Part shown: in pieces, positions 1 to 8,367 of the stretch | Layout of the letters: each line of letters begins with the position of its first letter | Position numbering within the stretch: the first letter of the stretch is position 1 | Origin: Azospirillaceae bacterium | GTDB taxonomy: Bacteria > Pseudomonadota > Alphaproteobacteria > Azospirillales > Azospirillaceae | Assembly: GCA_028283825.1 (NCBI GenBank) | Contig: JAPWJW010000005.1 | Location: 62,001-126,000 of the forward strand | Length of the DNA: 64,000 nt | Reading direction: 5' to 3' | The notes under the pieces: model-generated | What the model was told of the DNA's origin: nothing | The model's database searches: none | What the model saw: only the letters and a program-made list of their open reading frames with translations | Program-made: the position numbers and the translations under genes

Positions 1-1
1 C

Positions 2-184
2 GTGCTGGGTGGGGTCAGCTTCGCCAGCACGACGGGCCGGGTGAACCCCGACGGTGTCGCCATCGGCCTGGGCGCCACCCTGGCCAAGGGCGACGGTCTC
101 AGCCTGCGGCTGGAGTACACCGGCGAACTGCGCAGCGACTACCAGAGCCACGCCGGCGTCCTGCGGGCCAGCTGGAACTTCTGA
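2..184 (+). CDS. C-terminal end of an outer-membrane autotransporter-like barrel (partial)
   Basis: Only the last 60 codons are present; the gene begins before the window. The residues alternate polar and hydrophobic as in outer-membrane beta strands (GLGATLAKGDGLSLRLEY), and the protein ends in SWNF with a terminal phenylalanine. That is the usual C-terminal signal for assembly by the BAM complex. The tail looks like an autotransporter translocator barrel, but the passenger domain cannot be seen. A strong terminator follows within 20 bp, so this is the end of its transcription unit. The identification rests on the barrel end alone. Confidence 0.5.
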   Translation: MLGGVSFASTTGRVNPDGVAIGLGATLAKGDGLSLRLEYTGELRSDYQSHAGVLRASWNF

Positions 185-200
185 TCCGGTTGACGCTCAC

Positions 201-236
201 AAAAAACCCCGCCGGCAACCACCGGCGGGGTTTTTT
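201..236 (+). terminator. Rho-independent terminator, probably bidirectional
   Basis: A perfect 9-bp GC stem (CCCCGCCGG / CCGGCGGGG) with loop CAACCA is flanked by six A on the left and six T on the right. It lies 17 bp after the barrel gene and 25 bp beyond the stop of the convergent lipoprotein gene, so it can serve both strands. Confidence 0.93.
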
Positions 237-260
237 CTTAGGGGTTTCGCCCTCAGCCCA

Positions 261-794
261 TCAGGGCAAATGCTCCAGCGCGCCCAGGCGCAGGATGGGG
301 CCCTGCAGTTTGTCGCCCGTCACCACGTTGGTCTGGTACTGGGCGGTGCGGCCGGCCAGGGTGGTCCCGTCCAGTTCCGCCCGCATCATGGCGAAACCCA
401 CGGCATTGACCGTGGCCGGTGCCGCGCCCGGGGCGTACAGGCGCTGCTTGCCCGGATCGGGCGCCACGTCGCGCACGCCGCCGACGAAGGCCAGGTCCAG
501 GATCAGCCGTCCCGCCCGCCAGCGCCCGGTGCCGGTCACACCCAGTTCGGCGTCGTCCAGTTGCAGGGCGCCGCTCAACAGGTAGTCGCCCGCCGGCGTC
601 TGGGTGAAGCCCAGGCGCAGGGTCCCGGCCTCGCCGTCCACCGCCAGGCGCCAGCGTTCCTCCCCCCGCCAGGCCAGGGCCCGGTCGGGGAAGGGGGCCG
701 CGGCGGAAATCCGCTGGGCCAGCGGGGCGGGTGAGGGGGTACAGGCCGCCGTCGCCACCAGCAGGGCGAAGGCCGCAAGCGTCAGGCGCCTCAT
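261..794 (-). CDS. putative lipoprotein linked to the siderophore receptor
   Basis: A 177-residue protein of unrecognised family. The N-terminus (MRRLTLAAFALLVATAAC) is a signal peptide ending in a cysteine at residue 18; the lipobox is weak (TAAC instead of LxxC), so lipidation is likely but not certain. The rest is a soluble, probably beta-rich domain with no motif I can name. A longer in-frame reading exists upstream, but the ATG at 794 is preferred because it overlaps the TGA of the TonB receptor as ATGA (791-794), a translational-coupling arrangement. It is therefore cotranscribed with the receptor and probably works in the same iron-uptake process at the envelope. Confidence 0.75.
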   Translation of the reverse strand: MRRLTLAAFALLVATAACTPSPAPLAQRISAAAPFPDRALAWRGEERWRLAVDGEAGTLRLGFTQTPAGDYLLSGALQLDDAELGVTGTGRWRAGRLILDLAFVGGVRDVAPDPGKQRLYAPGAAPATVNAVGFAMMRAELDGTTLAGRTAQYQTNVVTGDKLQGPILRLGALEHLP

Positions 795-2908
795 TTGCCG
801 GCCCCCCAGCGATAGCGCAGCGAGGCGATGAAGGTGCGGTCCGTGCCCTCGCCGCAGCCGGTGGTGGAACAGCTGACGTAATAGCGCTTGTCCGCCAGGT
901 TGGTGGCGTTCAGGGCCAGGCGCCAGCGGTCGCGGTCGTAATGCACCATGGCGTCCACCACGGCGTAGTCGGGCACGCGGATGGTGTTGGCGGCGTCGGC
1001 GAAGGTGCTGCCGACGTAACGCACGCCGCCACCCCAGCCCAGGCCGGCCAAGGGGCCGCTGGGGATGGTGTAGTCGGCCCACAGCGCCGCCATGCGGTCG
1101 GGCTGCGCCGTCGGGCGGCGGCCCAACTGGCTGGCCACGGTGGTCTTGGTCACCGTCAGGTCGGCGATGGTGACGGACCCGGTGATGTTTAGGCCCTCCA
1201 TCGGGCTGGACACCACCTCCGCCTCGAAGCCTTGCGAGCGCACTTCCCCCGTCTGGATCTGGTTCAGGGAATTGGTGGGGTCGGTGGTCTGGACGTTGGT
1301 CTGGGTCAGGCTGTAGCCCGTCAGGGTCAGGTAGGTGCGCCAGCCTGCCGGCTCGACCCTCAGGCCGCCCTCCACCTGTTCACCCCTGCTGGGCCGGTAA
1401 GGCTCGCCATACAGATTGGTGCCCAGGATGGGGTTGAAGGATGTGGCGTAGCTGACATAGGGCGTCAGGCCCCAGGGGCCGCGATAGACCAGGCCGGTGC
1501 GCCAGGTGGTGGCCTGGTCGTCCTGGGTGGTGGTGACCTTGGTCAGGCGGTTGCGGGTGCCGGTGTCGGACCAGTCGTGGCGGATGTCCGCCGACAGGAT
1601 CAGGTTCTCCAGCAGATGCACCTGCTGCTCGCCGTACACGCCCGTCTGGTCGGAGGATTGCAGCGTGCTGCTCATGTGGGTGGTGGCGGGGCCGTAGGGC
1701 TGGCCATAGACGGGGGCGAACACGTCCAGTGCGCTGGCGCTGCCGCCGTCCAGGGAGTAGTCCTCGCGCGTGTGGCGATAGTCGGCGCCGGCCATGGACT
1801 TCATCTCCAGCCCGCCCAGGCGCCAGTCGCCCTGGACATGGTGGTCGGTCGCGGCCACGCCGCCATCGATGCCGAAATGGTAGAAGGCGCGGCTGAGCAG
1901 GCGGCCGTTGACCGGGCTGCCCCGCGCGCTGACCGTGTTGGTGACGAAGTCGGTGTCGGTGTAGCGCACCGCCGATTGCAGGGTCCACCCCTCCCACAGG
2001 CCCTGGTCCAGCAGCAGGCCGGCGGCGTACTGGTCGCGGTGGTTATCGACGCCGGGCTCATCAGTATAAAGGTTGTGGGCGATCCGGCCGTTGGGGTTGG
2101 ACAGGATGGACCCCTGAAGCGGTATGCCGAAGGCCGGGGGCCCGTACTTCTCATGCGAATAACTGGTCAGCAGGGTCAGCGTCGTCTTGTCGCCGCCATG
2201 CCAGCTGAGCGCCGGGGCGATGTAGATCTTGTCGTCCGGCACCACGCTGATCTGCGTGGCGGAATCCCGCGCCAGACCGGTCAGGCGGAAGGCGACGCCA
2301 TCGGCGATGGGACCGCTGATGTCGAACTGCCCCTGCTTGCGGTCGAAGCTGCCGCCCTGAAGCTCCACCTCATACAGGGCTGTGTCGGTGGGGCGCTTGC
2401 TGATCATGTTGACCACGCCGCCCGGCGCGTTCTGGCCGTAAAGGACGGAAGCGGGCCCGCGCAGCACCTCCACCCGTTCCAGGCCATAGGGTTCGGCCTT
2501 GGTGTAGGTCTGCGCCGTGGTGGCGCGCAGGCCGTCCTGCAGCACGCCGGTGTTGGTGACGTCGAAGCCACGCAGGGAGATGCGGTCGTAGCGGCCGTTG
2601 GCGGCGGTGGACCCGTTGAAGACGCCGGCCAGATAGCTGATGGCCTGCGCCACCGTCTGCACATCCTGGGCCTGCATCAGATCCTGGCCGACGATGGACA
2701 GGGACTGCGGCACCTCCGCCGCCGGCGTGTCGCTCTTGGTGCCGGTGGTCGACGGCTGGGTGGCCGTCACGATGATCTCCGACAGGGTGGTGGTGGTGGC
2801 GGGCTCGTCGGCCCGGGCCGGGGCCCCGGCGACCAGCGCCAGCAGACAGGTTGAAACCGCCAGCGCGCCCCGGCCGCCGGGGCCGCGCGTCTTCATTCTT
2901 GATGCCAT
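791..2908 (-). CDS. TonB-dependent siderophore receptor
   Basis: A 705-residue outer-membrane receptor. It has a signal peptide ending near APARA|DEP, a TonB-box-like segment (SEIIVTATQ), a plug domain (PQSLSIVGQDLMQAQ; ERVEVLRGPASVLYGQNAPGG; the latter is the conserved plug motif), then a 22-strand-type barrel ending in an aromatic-basic YRWGAGK tail. Size and motifs fit the FpvA/FhuE/FoxA siderophore-receptor group. An AraC regulator of PchR type lies directly upstream on the same strand, and tandem half-sites plus an inverted repeat precede this gene, so substrate-induced activation is likely. The ligand cannot be read from sequence. Confidence 0.92.
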   Translation of the reverse strand: MASRMKTRGPGGRGALAVSTCLLALVAGAPARADEPATTTTLSEIIVTATQPSTTGTKSDTPAAEVPQSLSIVGQDLMQAQDVQTVAQAISYLAGVFNGSTAANGRYDRISLRGFDVTNTGVLQDGLRATTAQTYTKAEPYGLERVEVLRGPASVLYGQNAPGGVVNMISKRPTDTALYEVELQGGSFDRKQGQFDISGPIADGVAFRLTGLARDSATQISVVPDDKIYIAPALSWHGGDKTTLTLLTSYSHEKYGPPAFGIPLQGSILSNPNGRIAHNLYTDEPGVDNHRDQYAAGLLLDQGLWEGWTLQSAVRYTDTDFVTNTVSARGSPVNGRLLSRAFYHFGIDGGVAATDHHVQGDWRLGGLEMKSMAGADYRHTREDYSLDGGSASALDVFAPVYGQPYGPATTHMSSTLQSSDQTGVYGEQQVHLLENLILSADIRHDWSDTGTRNRLTKVTTTQDDQATTWRTGLVYRGPWGLTPYVSYATSFNPILGTNLYGEPYRPSRGEQVEGGLRVEPAGWRTYLTLTGYSLTQTNVQTTDPTNSLNQIQTGEVRSQGFEAEVVSSPMEGLNITGSVTIADLTVTKTTVASQLGRRPTAQPDRMAALWADYTIPSGPLAGLGWGGGVRYVGSTFADAANTIRVPDYAVVDAMVHYDRDRWRLALNATNLADKRYYVSCSTTGCGEGTDRTFIASLRYRWGAGK

Positions 2909-2935
2909 CGTCGTTCTCGAGTTCCAAAACAGGTT

Positions 2936-2952
2936 TTGCGATTTAGTCGCAA
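2936..2952. promoter_or_regulatory. inverted repeat before the TonB receptor
   Basis: TTGCGA and TCGCAA are perfect inverted arms separated by TTTAG, 28-44 bp before the receptor start on the minus strand. The position fits an operator or the core of the promoter. The binding protein is not known; the adjacent AraC regulator is the first candidate. Confidence 0.45.
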
Positions 2953-2976
2953 TACCGTCCGCTGCGGAACGGCGAC

Positions 2977-3008
2977 GGCTTTCGCGATCCCGACTAAGGC
3001 TTTCGCGA
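2977..3008. promoter_or_regulatory. two direct repeats 21 bp apart, likely AraC-type half-sites
   Basis: The 11-mer GGCTTTCGCGA occurs at 2977-2987 and again at 2998-3008, a spacing of exactly 21 bp, or two helical turns. AraC-family activators commonly bind such same-face direct repeats upstream of -35. The pair sits between the AraC gene and the TonB receptor it probably controls. Confidence 0.55.
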
Positions 3009-3022
3009 AACCACCACCGTCT

Positions 3023-3904
3023 TCAGGGGCGCAGGCTGCTGGGCGCCACGCCGAAATGGCGGCGGAAGGCGGTGGCGAAGGCGGCCGGGGAATAGCCCAC
3101 CTGCCAGGCGGCCTGGGCCACGGTGGCGCCGCCGCTGGCGATCAGGTGATAGGCCGCCTCCATCCGCTGGCGCTGGACGAAGGTGGCGGGCGTGGTGCCG
3201 AAATGGGCGCGGAAACCCTGGGCCAGCTTGCGCATGTTCAGCCCCACGGCCCGCGCCAGGTGGGCCAGGTCGGGCGGGTCGGCCAGCGATGCCAGCAGCA
3301 GGTCGCGGGCGGCGTGCAGCCGCTCCACCTCCGCCGCCGGCAGGGGGGTGGGTGCGGTCCGCCCCGGCGCCGCCATCAGCAAATCCGTCGCCAGGCCGGC
3401 CAGTTCCAGCCCCTTGCCGGTGATATACAGGCGGGCGCCGGGGCGATGGCGTGGGCAGGCCAGCATCTGCCGCGCCAATCCCGCCAGCACGCGCGGCGCC
3501 GGCCGGCAGAGCAGCCGGGGGCCGTCGCCATGCCGCCACGCCACCTCGCCGGCCTCCGTCCCCAGCAGCGGTCCGGCGGCAGCGGCATCGATGGTGACCA
3601 TGACGTAGCGCAGCGGGTGGGCGGCGTCGAAGGCCTGGCTGGCCGTGTGCCCGCCTTCATCGGCGATGACGCACAGGGTGGGGCCGCCGATGCGCGCCTG
3701 CGGCCGGCCGGGCAGGGCGCAGTCCAGCGCCCCCTCCAGCACCAGCACGAACTTCAGCCCCTGGTGCAGCGCCTCTTCCGTCCGGCCTGCCGGCGGTCGG
3801 GCCAGGGTGCCGCCCGATACCGCCAGGGAGGCGGCGGTGGCGAAGGACCATGCGGGGGCGGGATCGGGGGCAGAGCCCAGGGCTGGATAATGATCAAGCG
3901 GCAT
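3023..3904 (-). CDS. AraC-family regulator of siderophore uptake (PchR-like)
   Basis: A 293-residue protein. The N-terminal half is a ligand-binding region of PchR type (FVLVLEGALDCALPG, then GLELAGLATDLLMA). The C-terminal hundred residues hold the two helix-turn-helix units: LAHLARAVGLNMRKLAQGF, then the second with VAQAAWQVGYSPAAFATAF and the usual FRRHFGVAPSSLRP ending. It lies upstream of, and parallel to, the TonB receptor. A Fur-like box 38 bp before its start suggests iron repression of the activator, with ligand-driven activation of the receptor. Regulator and receptor together resemble pchR-fptA or alcR-fauA arrangements. Confidence 0.9.
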   Translation of the reverse strand: MPLDHYPALGSAPDPAPAWSFATAASLAVSGGTLARPPAGRTEEALHQGLKFVLVLEGALDCALPGRPQARIGGPTLCVIADEGGHTASQAFDAAHPLRYVMVTIDAAAAGPLLGTEAGEVAWRHGDGPRLLCRPAPRVLAGLARQMLACPRHRPGARLYITGKGLELAGLATDLLMAAPGRTAPTPLPAAEVERLHAARDLLLASLADPPDLAHLARAVGLNMRKLAQGFRAHFGTTPATFVQRQRMEAAYHLIASGGATVAQAAWQVGYSPAAFATAFRRHFGVAPSSLRP

Positions 3905-3941
3905 TGCGTTCCCTTTTTGGCGGGGGAAATCTTATGCCAAT

Positions 3942-3962
3942 ATAAGAATGATTCTCAATATT
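3942..3962. promoter_or_regulatory. Fur-box-like operator
   Basis: On the minus strand the site reads TGAGAATCATTCTTA, which matches 11 of 14 positions of the Fur core TGATAATCATTATC and keeps its dyad symmetry. It lies in the AT-rich leader of the AraC regulator of a siderophore receptor, where iron control is expected. Confidence 0.65.
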
Positions 3963-4120
3963 ATTACCGTAAGAACTCGGCCCCACGGGCGGTCATAGCG
4001 GCGCTGGGGGATCGCCCGAAGGCTTGTGTACCCCCGTTCTCTTGGGTAGGCTCATACACGCATAAAGAGAAGTGCGGGCGGTGTTGCCTATTCTAAGATC
4101 TGAAAATTGACGGGGCGGCT

Positions 4121-4948
4121 ATGGGTGAAACGCGGGATATTTCCTACCTTTATCGGGATATTGAGGGCCACGTCACGACGGCCCTGAATAATCTGGCGGA
4201 AATCAAAATATCAAATCCCCAGGGTAGCCAGAATCTTGAGGCCATCCGCGGAAAACTGATCGAGATTCGTGAGAATTTTAATTCAGAATTTTCTTTCCTG
4301 GAAAGTAATTCTGAATGGGAACGGTTCACTGTCGCATTCTTCGGCGAAACGAATGCAGGGAAAAGCACCCTTATTGAAAGCCTGCGGATCATTTTCAATG
4401 AACAGCAGCGCCAGGAACGCATCCGGCAAAACCAGGCGACGGCCGACGACATCGCGGCGGTATTCTCGCAGGACAGCGCCCGGCTGATCGACGATCTCAA
4501 CCGCCGCTATCTCGCCTTTGACGCGGATGTCGCTGTGATCGGCCAGGGCATCACCGACCTTGCCGCCACCGTGCGGCAGGAGGGGGCGGTCGTGCGCGAC
4601 GTCATTGATGGTTTGGCGGAACGGCAGGACGCGGCCCGCCAACAGGTCGGCGCGCTGGGGCGGGACATCGCCGCCCTCCAGGACGGCCAAAGGCGGGAGG
4701 CTGAGGCGACGCGCCGGGCGACCGCCCAGAATGCGGCCGGCATCGTGGCCGCCCTGGCGGACCGCGCGGCCGCGTTTTCCCGGGACATGGCGGCCCTGGG
4801 CGCGGCCGTGGCGGGGGCGGAGGCGATCGCCCGGGAAGAGCGGCGGCGTCGCACGCTGTTGCGGAACCTGATATGGGCGGTGGGGGGCGTGGTCCTCGGC
4901 GTCCTTGGCGGCGCCCTGGGGTTCCTTCTGCTGCATCGGCCGGGCTGA
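4121..4948 (+). CDS. dynamin-like GTPase, N-terminal part with P-loop, coiled coil and membrane anchor
   Basis: A 275-residue protein. Residues 75-83 are a textbook P-loop (GETNAGKST). No G3 or G4 motif follows; instead there is a long helical, coiled-coil-like segment (about 105-245, rich in Ala, Arg, Glu) and a C-terminal hydrophobic helix (about 250-271, WAVGGVVLGVLGGALGFLLL). The missing G motifs are found in the next ORF, which begins in the same reading frame only three sense codons after this TGA. My recollection of related single-chain GTPases is P-loop, long coiled-coil insertion, then DGxIIGxGxxDFT and DVPG, so the two ORFs look like halves of one protein. The first 300 bp are clearly more AT-rich than the rest. 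Confidence 0.75.
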   Translation: MGETRDISYLYRDIEGHVTTALNNLAEIKISNPQGSQNLEAIRGKLIEIRENFNSEFSFLESNSEWERFTVAFFGETNAGKSTLIESLRIIFNEQQRQERIRQNQATADDIAAVFSQDSARLIDDLNRRYLAFDADVAVIGQGITDLAATVRQEGAVVRDVIDGLAERQDAARQQVGALGRDIAALQDGQRREAEATRRATAQNAAGIVAALADRAAAFSRDMAALGAAVAGAEAIAREERRRRTLLRNLIWAVGGVVLGVLGGALGFLLLHRPG

Positions 4949-4957
4949 GGTCGGGAA

Positions 4958-6619
4958 ATGGACGGACGGAACCCGTACCCCGGGACGGGGGCGCCGGGGT
5001 CGGAAAGGGTTGGTGGCGAACCGGTCGCCGCCCTGTTGCCACCCCTGCTGGACCTACAGGCGCGGCTGGAGGTGGCGCAACGCGACGCCAGCAAGGTGGA
5101 TGGGCGCATCATCGGGACAGGGGAGCCCGATTTCACCCAGGACAACGTCAGCTACCTGTTCGATTATGCCGGCCAGACCTTCCAACTGGTTGATGTGCCC
5201 GGTATCGAGGGTGATGAGTCCAAGTACGCCGACAAGGTGCGGGCGGCCATCGCCAAGGCTCATCTGGTTTTCTATGTCAGCGGCAACAAGAAGCCCGAGG
5301 CGGAGACGGCCCGGAAGATCCGGGCCTACCTCAACCGTTACGCCGTGGTGCAGGCCATCTGCAACATCCGGGGCAAGGCGGACTCTTATGAATATCCCGA
5401 GGACCGGATCGACCTGGAACTGGCCCACAAGGATGCCCAGGCGGTGCGGGAACAGACCAGCGCGACCCTGCTGGAAATCCTGGGGCCGGAGTTGTTGCGG
5501 GGCTGTGTCAGTGTGCAGGGCATGTTGGGGTTCTGCGCGCTGGCGCATGATCACCGGGGCCTGTCGACCATCGCCCCGGAACGGGGGGACCTGGCCAAGT
5601 GGCAAGCCAGCCTGGCCAAGGATTTTCCCAGTCCTGACGCCCTGCGCCAGTTCAGCCGGGTGGACCAACTCGCCGACATCATCCGCGGGAAGGCAGGCAC
5701 CTTCCAGGCCGATATCGTCGCCGGCAATTTCCGCAAGATCATCCGCCTGATCGACCAGACGGTGACGGCGCTGGAGGACAGCGCCGCGGCGCAGCGGGTG
5801 GTCGCCGGCGAAATGACGGTGAGCTATCAACAGGCCGAGCAAGCCATCGAGAATGCCTTCACCAGCTTCCGCAAAGCCTTCGAACGGAAATGCGACAATG
5901 CGGGTCGCATGTTCTTCAACACCCTGCGCGCCGCCATCCAGGATGCCATCGAGAGGACCCAGGCTAAGGCCGCGATCAAGATGGCGATGGACGCCGTGCA
6001 AAAGGAAGCGGAGGCGGCGCTTGTAAGCGGACTGGAGACCGCGCACCGCACCAGTCTCGCGTCGTTGAAGGACGATGTGGAAGCGGCGCTGAACGGGCTG
6101 CAACTGGATCTCGCCCGCATCCAGTTCCGCCACGAGGTCTCGAAAATGGATGGCGGGTCCCTGGCGATGATTGCCGCCTTGGAGGGCCTGTCTTTCAGCT
6201 TCAGCGCTTTCAAAAACCTGCTGTGGGACGTTGGGAGTTATGCCCTGTCGGGCATGTCTGTGGGGTCGGTCATACCTGGCCTGGGCAACCTGGTGGGCGT
6301 GATTGCGGGCGCTGTCGTGGGGGCGGTCATCAACCTGTTCAAATGGTTTCTGCTTGATGCGGTCGGACGGGCCCGTGAGGTGCAGGCAAAAATTCTGAAG
6401 CAACTTGAAGAGGCGGAAGTCGACTTCCGGGTCAGCCTGGGCGCTTGGCGGACCGGCGCCTGCGCGGATGTGCGCCGGGAACTGTTGGATCCCATCATGG
6501 CGGGCCTGGATGCCGACATGGCCGGGATAGGTCAGGTCGGCGATCTGGTCCAAGGGCAAATTCAATCCCTGAAAACGTACAGGGCGACGTTGGAGGCCAT
6601 GGCTGATGGAAAGTTTTGA
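4958..6619 (+). CDS. dynamin-like GTPase, C-terminal part (G3/G4, helical stalk, membrane segment)
   Basis: A 553-residue protein with the remainder of a GTPase fold but no P-loop. DGRIIGTGEPDFT at 48-60 could supply G2, DVPG at 79-82 is G3, and NIRGKAD near 130 may be G4. A long helical region follows, then a hydrophobic segment around 425-460 (SVIPGLGNLVGVIAGAVVGA), like the membrane paddle of bacterial dynamins. A weak GAGG ribosome site lies in the preceding stop region, so independent initiation at ATG 4958 is possible; TGA readthrough of the upstream ORF would give one 831-residue protein. The gene overlaps the next GTPase by 14 bp. Confidence 0.75.
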   Translation: MDGRNPYPGTGAPGSERVGGEPVAALLPPLLDLQARLEVAQRDASKVDGRIIGTGEPDFTQDNVSYLFDYAGQTFQLVDVPGIEGDESKYADKVRAAIAKAHLVFYVSGNKKPEAETARKIRAYLNRYAVVQAICNIRGKADSYEYPEDRIDLELAHKDAQAVREQTSATLLEILGPELLRGCVSVQGMLGFCALAHDHRGLSTIAPERGDLAKWQASLAKDFPSPDALRQFSRVDQLADIIRGKAGTFQADIVAGNFRKIIRLIDQTVTALEDSAAAQRVVAGEMTVSYQQAEQAIENAFTSFRKAFERKCDNAGRMFFNTLRAAIQDAIERTQAKAAIKMAMDAVQKEAEAALVSGLETAHRTSLASLKDDVEAALNGLQLDLARIQFRHEVSKMDGGSLAMIAALEGLSFSFSAFKNLLWDVGSYALSGMSVGSVIPGLGNLVGVIAGAVVGAVINLFKWFLLDAVGRAREVQAKILKQLEEAEVDFRVSLGAWRTGACADVRRELLDPIMAGLDADMAGIGQVGDLVQGQIQSLKTYRATLEAMADGKF

Positions 6620-8357
6620 GCGTTTTGAGATGGGCAAGGCGGACGTCCTGGCGTCCATGACCCGCCTGCGGGCGGTTGTCGCCAAGCTGGGGGATCTGGG
6701 CCTGGACGTCGCGGCGGACATCGGCAAGATCGAGCAGGCGGTGCGGGACGTCCAGGACGACGTGCTGCGCATTGCGCTGCTGGGCGCGTTTTCCGACGGC
6801 AAGACCAGCGTCGTGGCCGGCTGGCTGGGGCAGGTGATGCCCGACATGAAGATCGATTCCGATGAATCGTCCGACCGCCTGGCCTTCTATCGCCCGGACA
6901 ATCTGCCCGCCCGATGTGAGATCGTCGACACCCCCGGCCTGTTCGGCGACAAGCGGCGGCAGGATGAGGATGGCGTCGACATCCAGTATGGCGACATCAC
7001 CCGGGAATACCTGTCGGAAGCCCACCTGATCTTCTATGTGGTCGACGCCACGAACCCCCTGAAGGACAGCCACAAGGACGTGGTCCGGTGGGTGTTGCGG
7101 GATCTGAACAAGCTGGCCGCCACCATTTTCGTCATCAACAAGATGGATGAGGTGGCGGACCTGCGCGATGCGGACGATTTCGCCGCCCAGGCCAGGATCA
7201 AGAAGGACAATCTGGCCGGAAAGCTGCAACGCTTCGTCGCCCTGACGGATGTGGAACGGGCGGCCCTGAACATCGTCTGCGTCGCCTCGAACCCCAATGG
7301 GCGCGGCTTGGACTTCTGGTTCGAGAAGAAGCAGGTCTATGAGGAACGGTCGCGGATCGGCGTGCTGCGGCATGTGGCCAACACCGTCCTGGATCACAGC
7401 ACCCGCGATGTGTTGATCCGCAAGACCGGCCTGGACGTGGTTGGCGATGTCCTGGGCCGCAAGCTGGCCGCGGCGGATGAGGAAATCGGCCGGGCCTCGC
7501 TGGCCGCCACTGCGTTGATCCAGGACTCCCAACGCGTTTCGGAGGAAGTGAAACAGGCGAAACGGACCGTCATGTCGGCCCGCGGGGATTTGTCGGAAGA
7601 ACTGCAGCAGGAGGAAAAGCGACTGCAGGAGATAATCCGCGCGTTGGGGCGCGAAGGCATTGTCGCTTTCCTGGAAGACGAGATCGGCTACAGCGAGGAC
7701 GATACGGGTTATAAACTTCGGCTGAAAATCGACATCGCCCTGTATTGGGCGTTCGAGCAGTCCACCGATGTGCTGGGCCAGATCGCCAAACGCATCGAGA
7801 CCCAACTGGACGCGTCGGCCAGTTTCGCCGCCGCCTTGGCCGATTCCGCGATGACCATCACCAAGCAGGCGCTGGATGGCCTGGCCGGAATGCCGGTGGA
7901 CACGATAAAGACCGGCGTCTTCGCCGCGCGCGACGCGCTGAAAAGCGTCACCGGCGTCGCCATCAAGTTCAAGCCCTGGGGGGCGGTCAAGGTCGCGGGC
8001 AATGTCGCCAAGTGGGCGGGGATCGCCGGCGCCGCCGTCCAGGTGCTGGGGGAGGCGTTCGACGTTTACAAGAACGTCGCCGATCAGAAGGAATTGGCCA
8101 AGCTAAAGGATGAATTGATTGAAATGATCAAGGAGCACTTCAAGGCCATTTACGACGTCCTTGGCAACGAGCAACTGACCATTGAGACCTTCGCGCCACA
8201 AATCAAGGTGTTCGAAACTGTCCTGGCGACGCAGCAGGACAGCCTGAAGGCCATCGTCGACCGGCAGGAGAAATTGGCGGCGATCCGGCGAGAACTGGCG
8301 GCGGCATTGCGCCCGGCCCCGGTGCTGGATGGGGAATGGTCGGCCACCGGCACCTGA
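6606..8357 (+). CDS. LeoA/HP0731-family dynamin-like GTPase
   Basis: A 583-residue GTPase with a complete motif set: P-loop GAFSDGKTS, G3 DTPGLFGD, and G4 NKMDEV. A helical stalk follows with a hydrophobic/amphipathic stretch (MPVDTIKTGVFAARDALK; AGIAGAAVQVLGEAF) that could contact membrane. Family resemblance is to LeoA, a bacterial dynamin-like protein of enterotoxigenic E. coli encoded with two partner proteins (leoABC) and linked to toxin or vesicle release. The start overlaps the upstream partner's end by 14 bp, so the locus is one operon. Its role here, probably membrane remodelling or vesiculation, is inference. Confidence 0.85.
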   Translation: MESFERFEMGKADVLASMTRLRAVVAKLGDLGLDVAADIGKIEQAVRDVQDDVLRIALLGAFSDGKTSVVAGWLGQVMPDMKIDSDESSDRLAFYRPDNLPARCEIVDTPGLFGDKRRQDEDGVDIQYGDITREYLSEAHLIFYVVDATNPLKDSHKDVVRWVLRDLNKLAATIFVINKMDEVADLRDADDFAAQARIKKDNLAGKLQRFVALTDVERAALNIVCVASNPNGRGLDFWFEKKQVYEERSRIGVLRHVANTVLDHSTRDVLIRKTGLDVVGDVLGRKLAAADEEIGRASLAATALIQDSQRVSEEVKQAKRTVMSARGDLSEELQQEEKRLQEIIRALGREGIVAFLEDEIGYSEDDTGYKLRLKIDIALYWAFEQSTDVLGQIAKRIETQLDASASFAAALADSAMTITKQALDGLAGMPVDTIKTGVFAARDALKSVTGVAIKFKPWGAVKVAGNVAKWAGIAGAAVQVLGEAFDVYKNVADQKELAKLKDELIEMIKEHFKAIYDVLGNEQLTIETFAPQIKVFETVLATQQDSLKAIVDRQEKLAAIRRELAAALRPAPVLDGEWSATGT

Positions 8358-8367
8358 GGCGCCGCCG

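Noticed and set aside
1232-2854. 540-codon open frame on the plus strand across the TonB receptor
   Set aside because: It is antisense to a gene with clear plug and barrel motifs; long antisense frames are common in GC-rich DNA and this one has low-complexity Ala/Gly/Val/His composition.
4946-4948. TGA as a selenocysteine codon
   Set aside because: No selenocysteine insertion hairpin was evident just downstream, and no family member is known to me with Sec there; readthrough or natural split is simpler.
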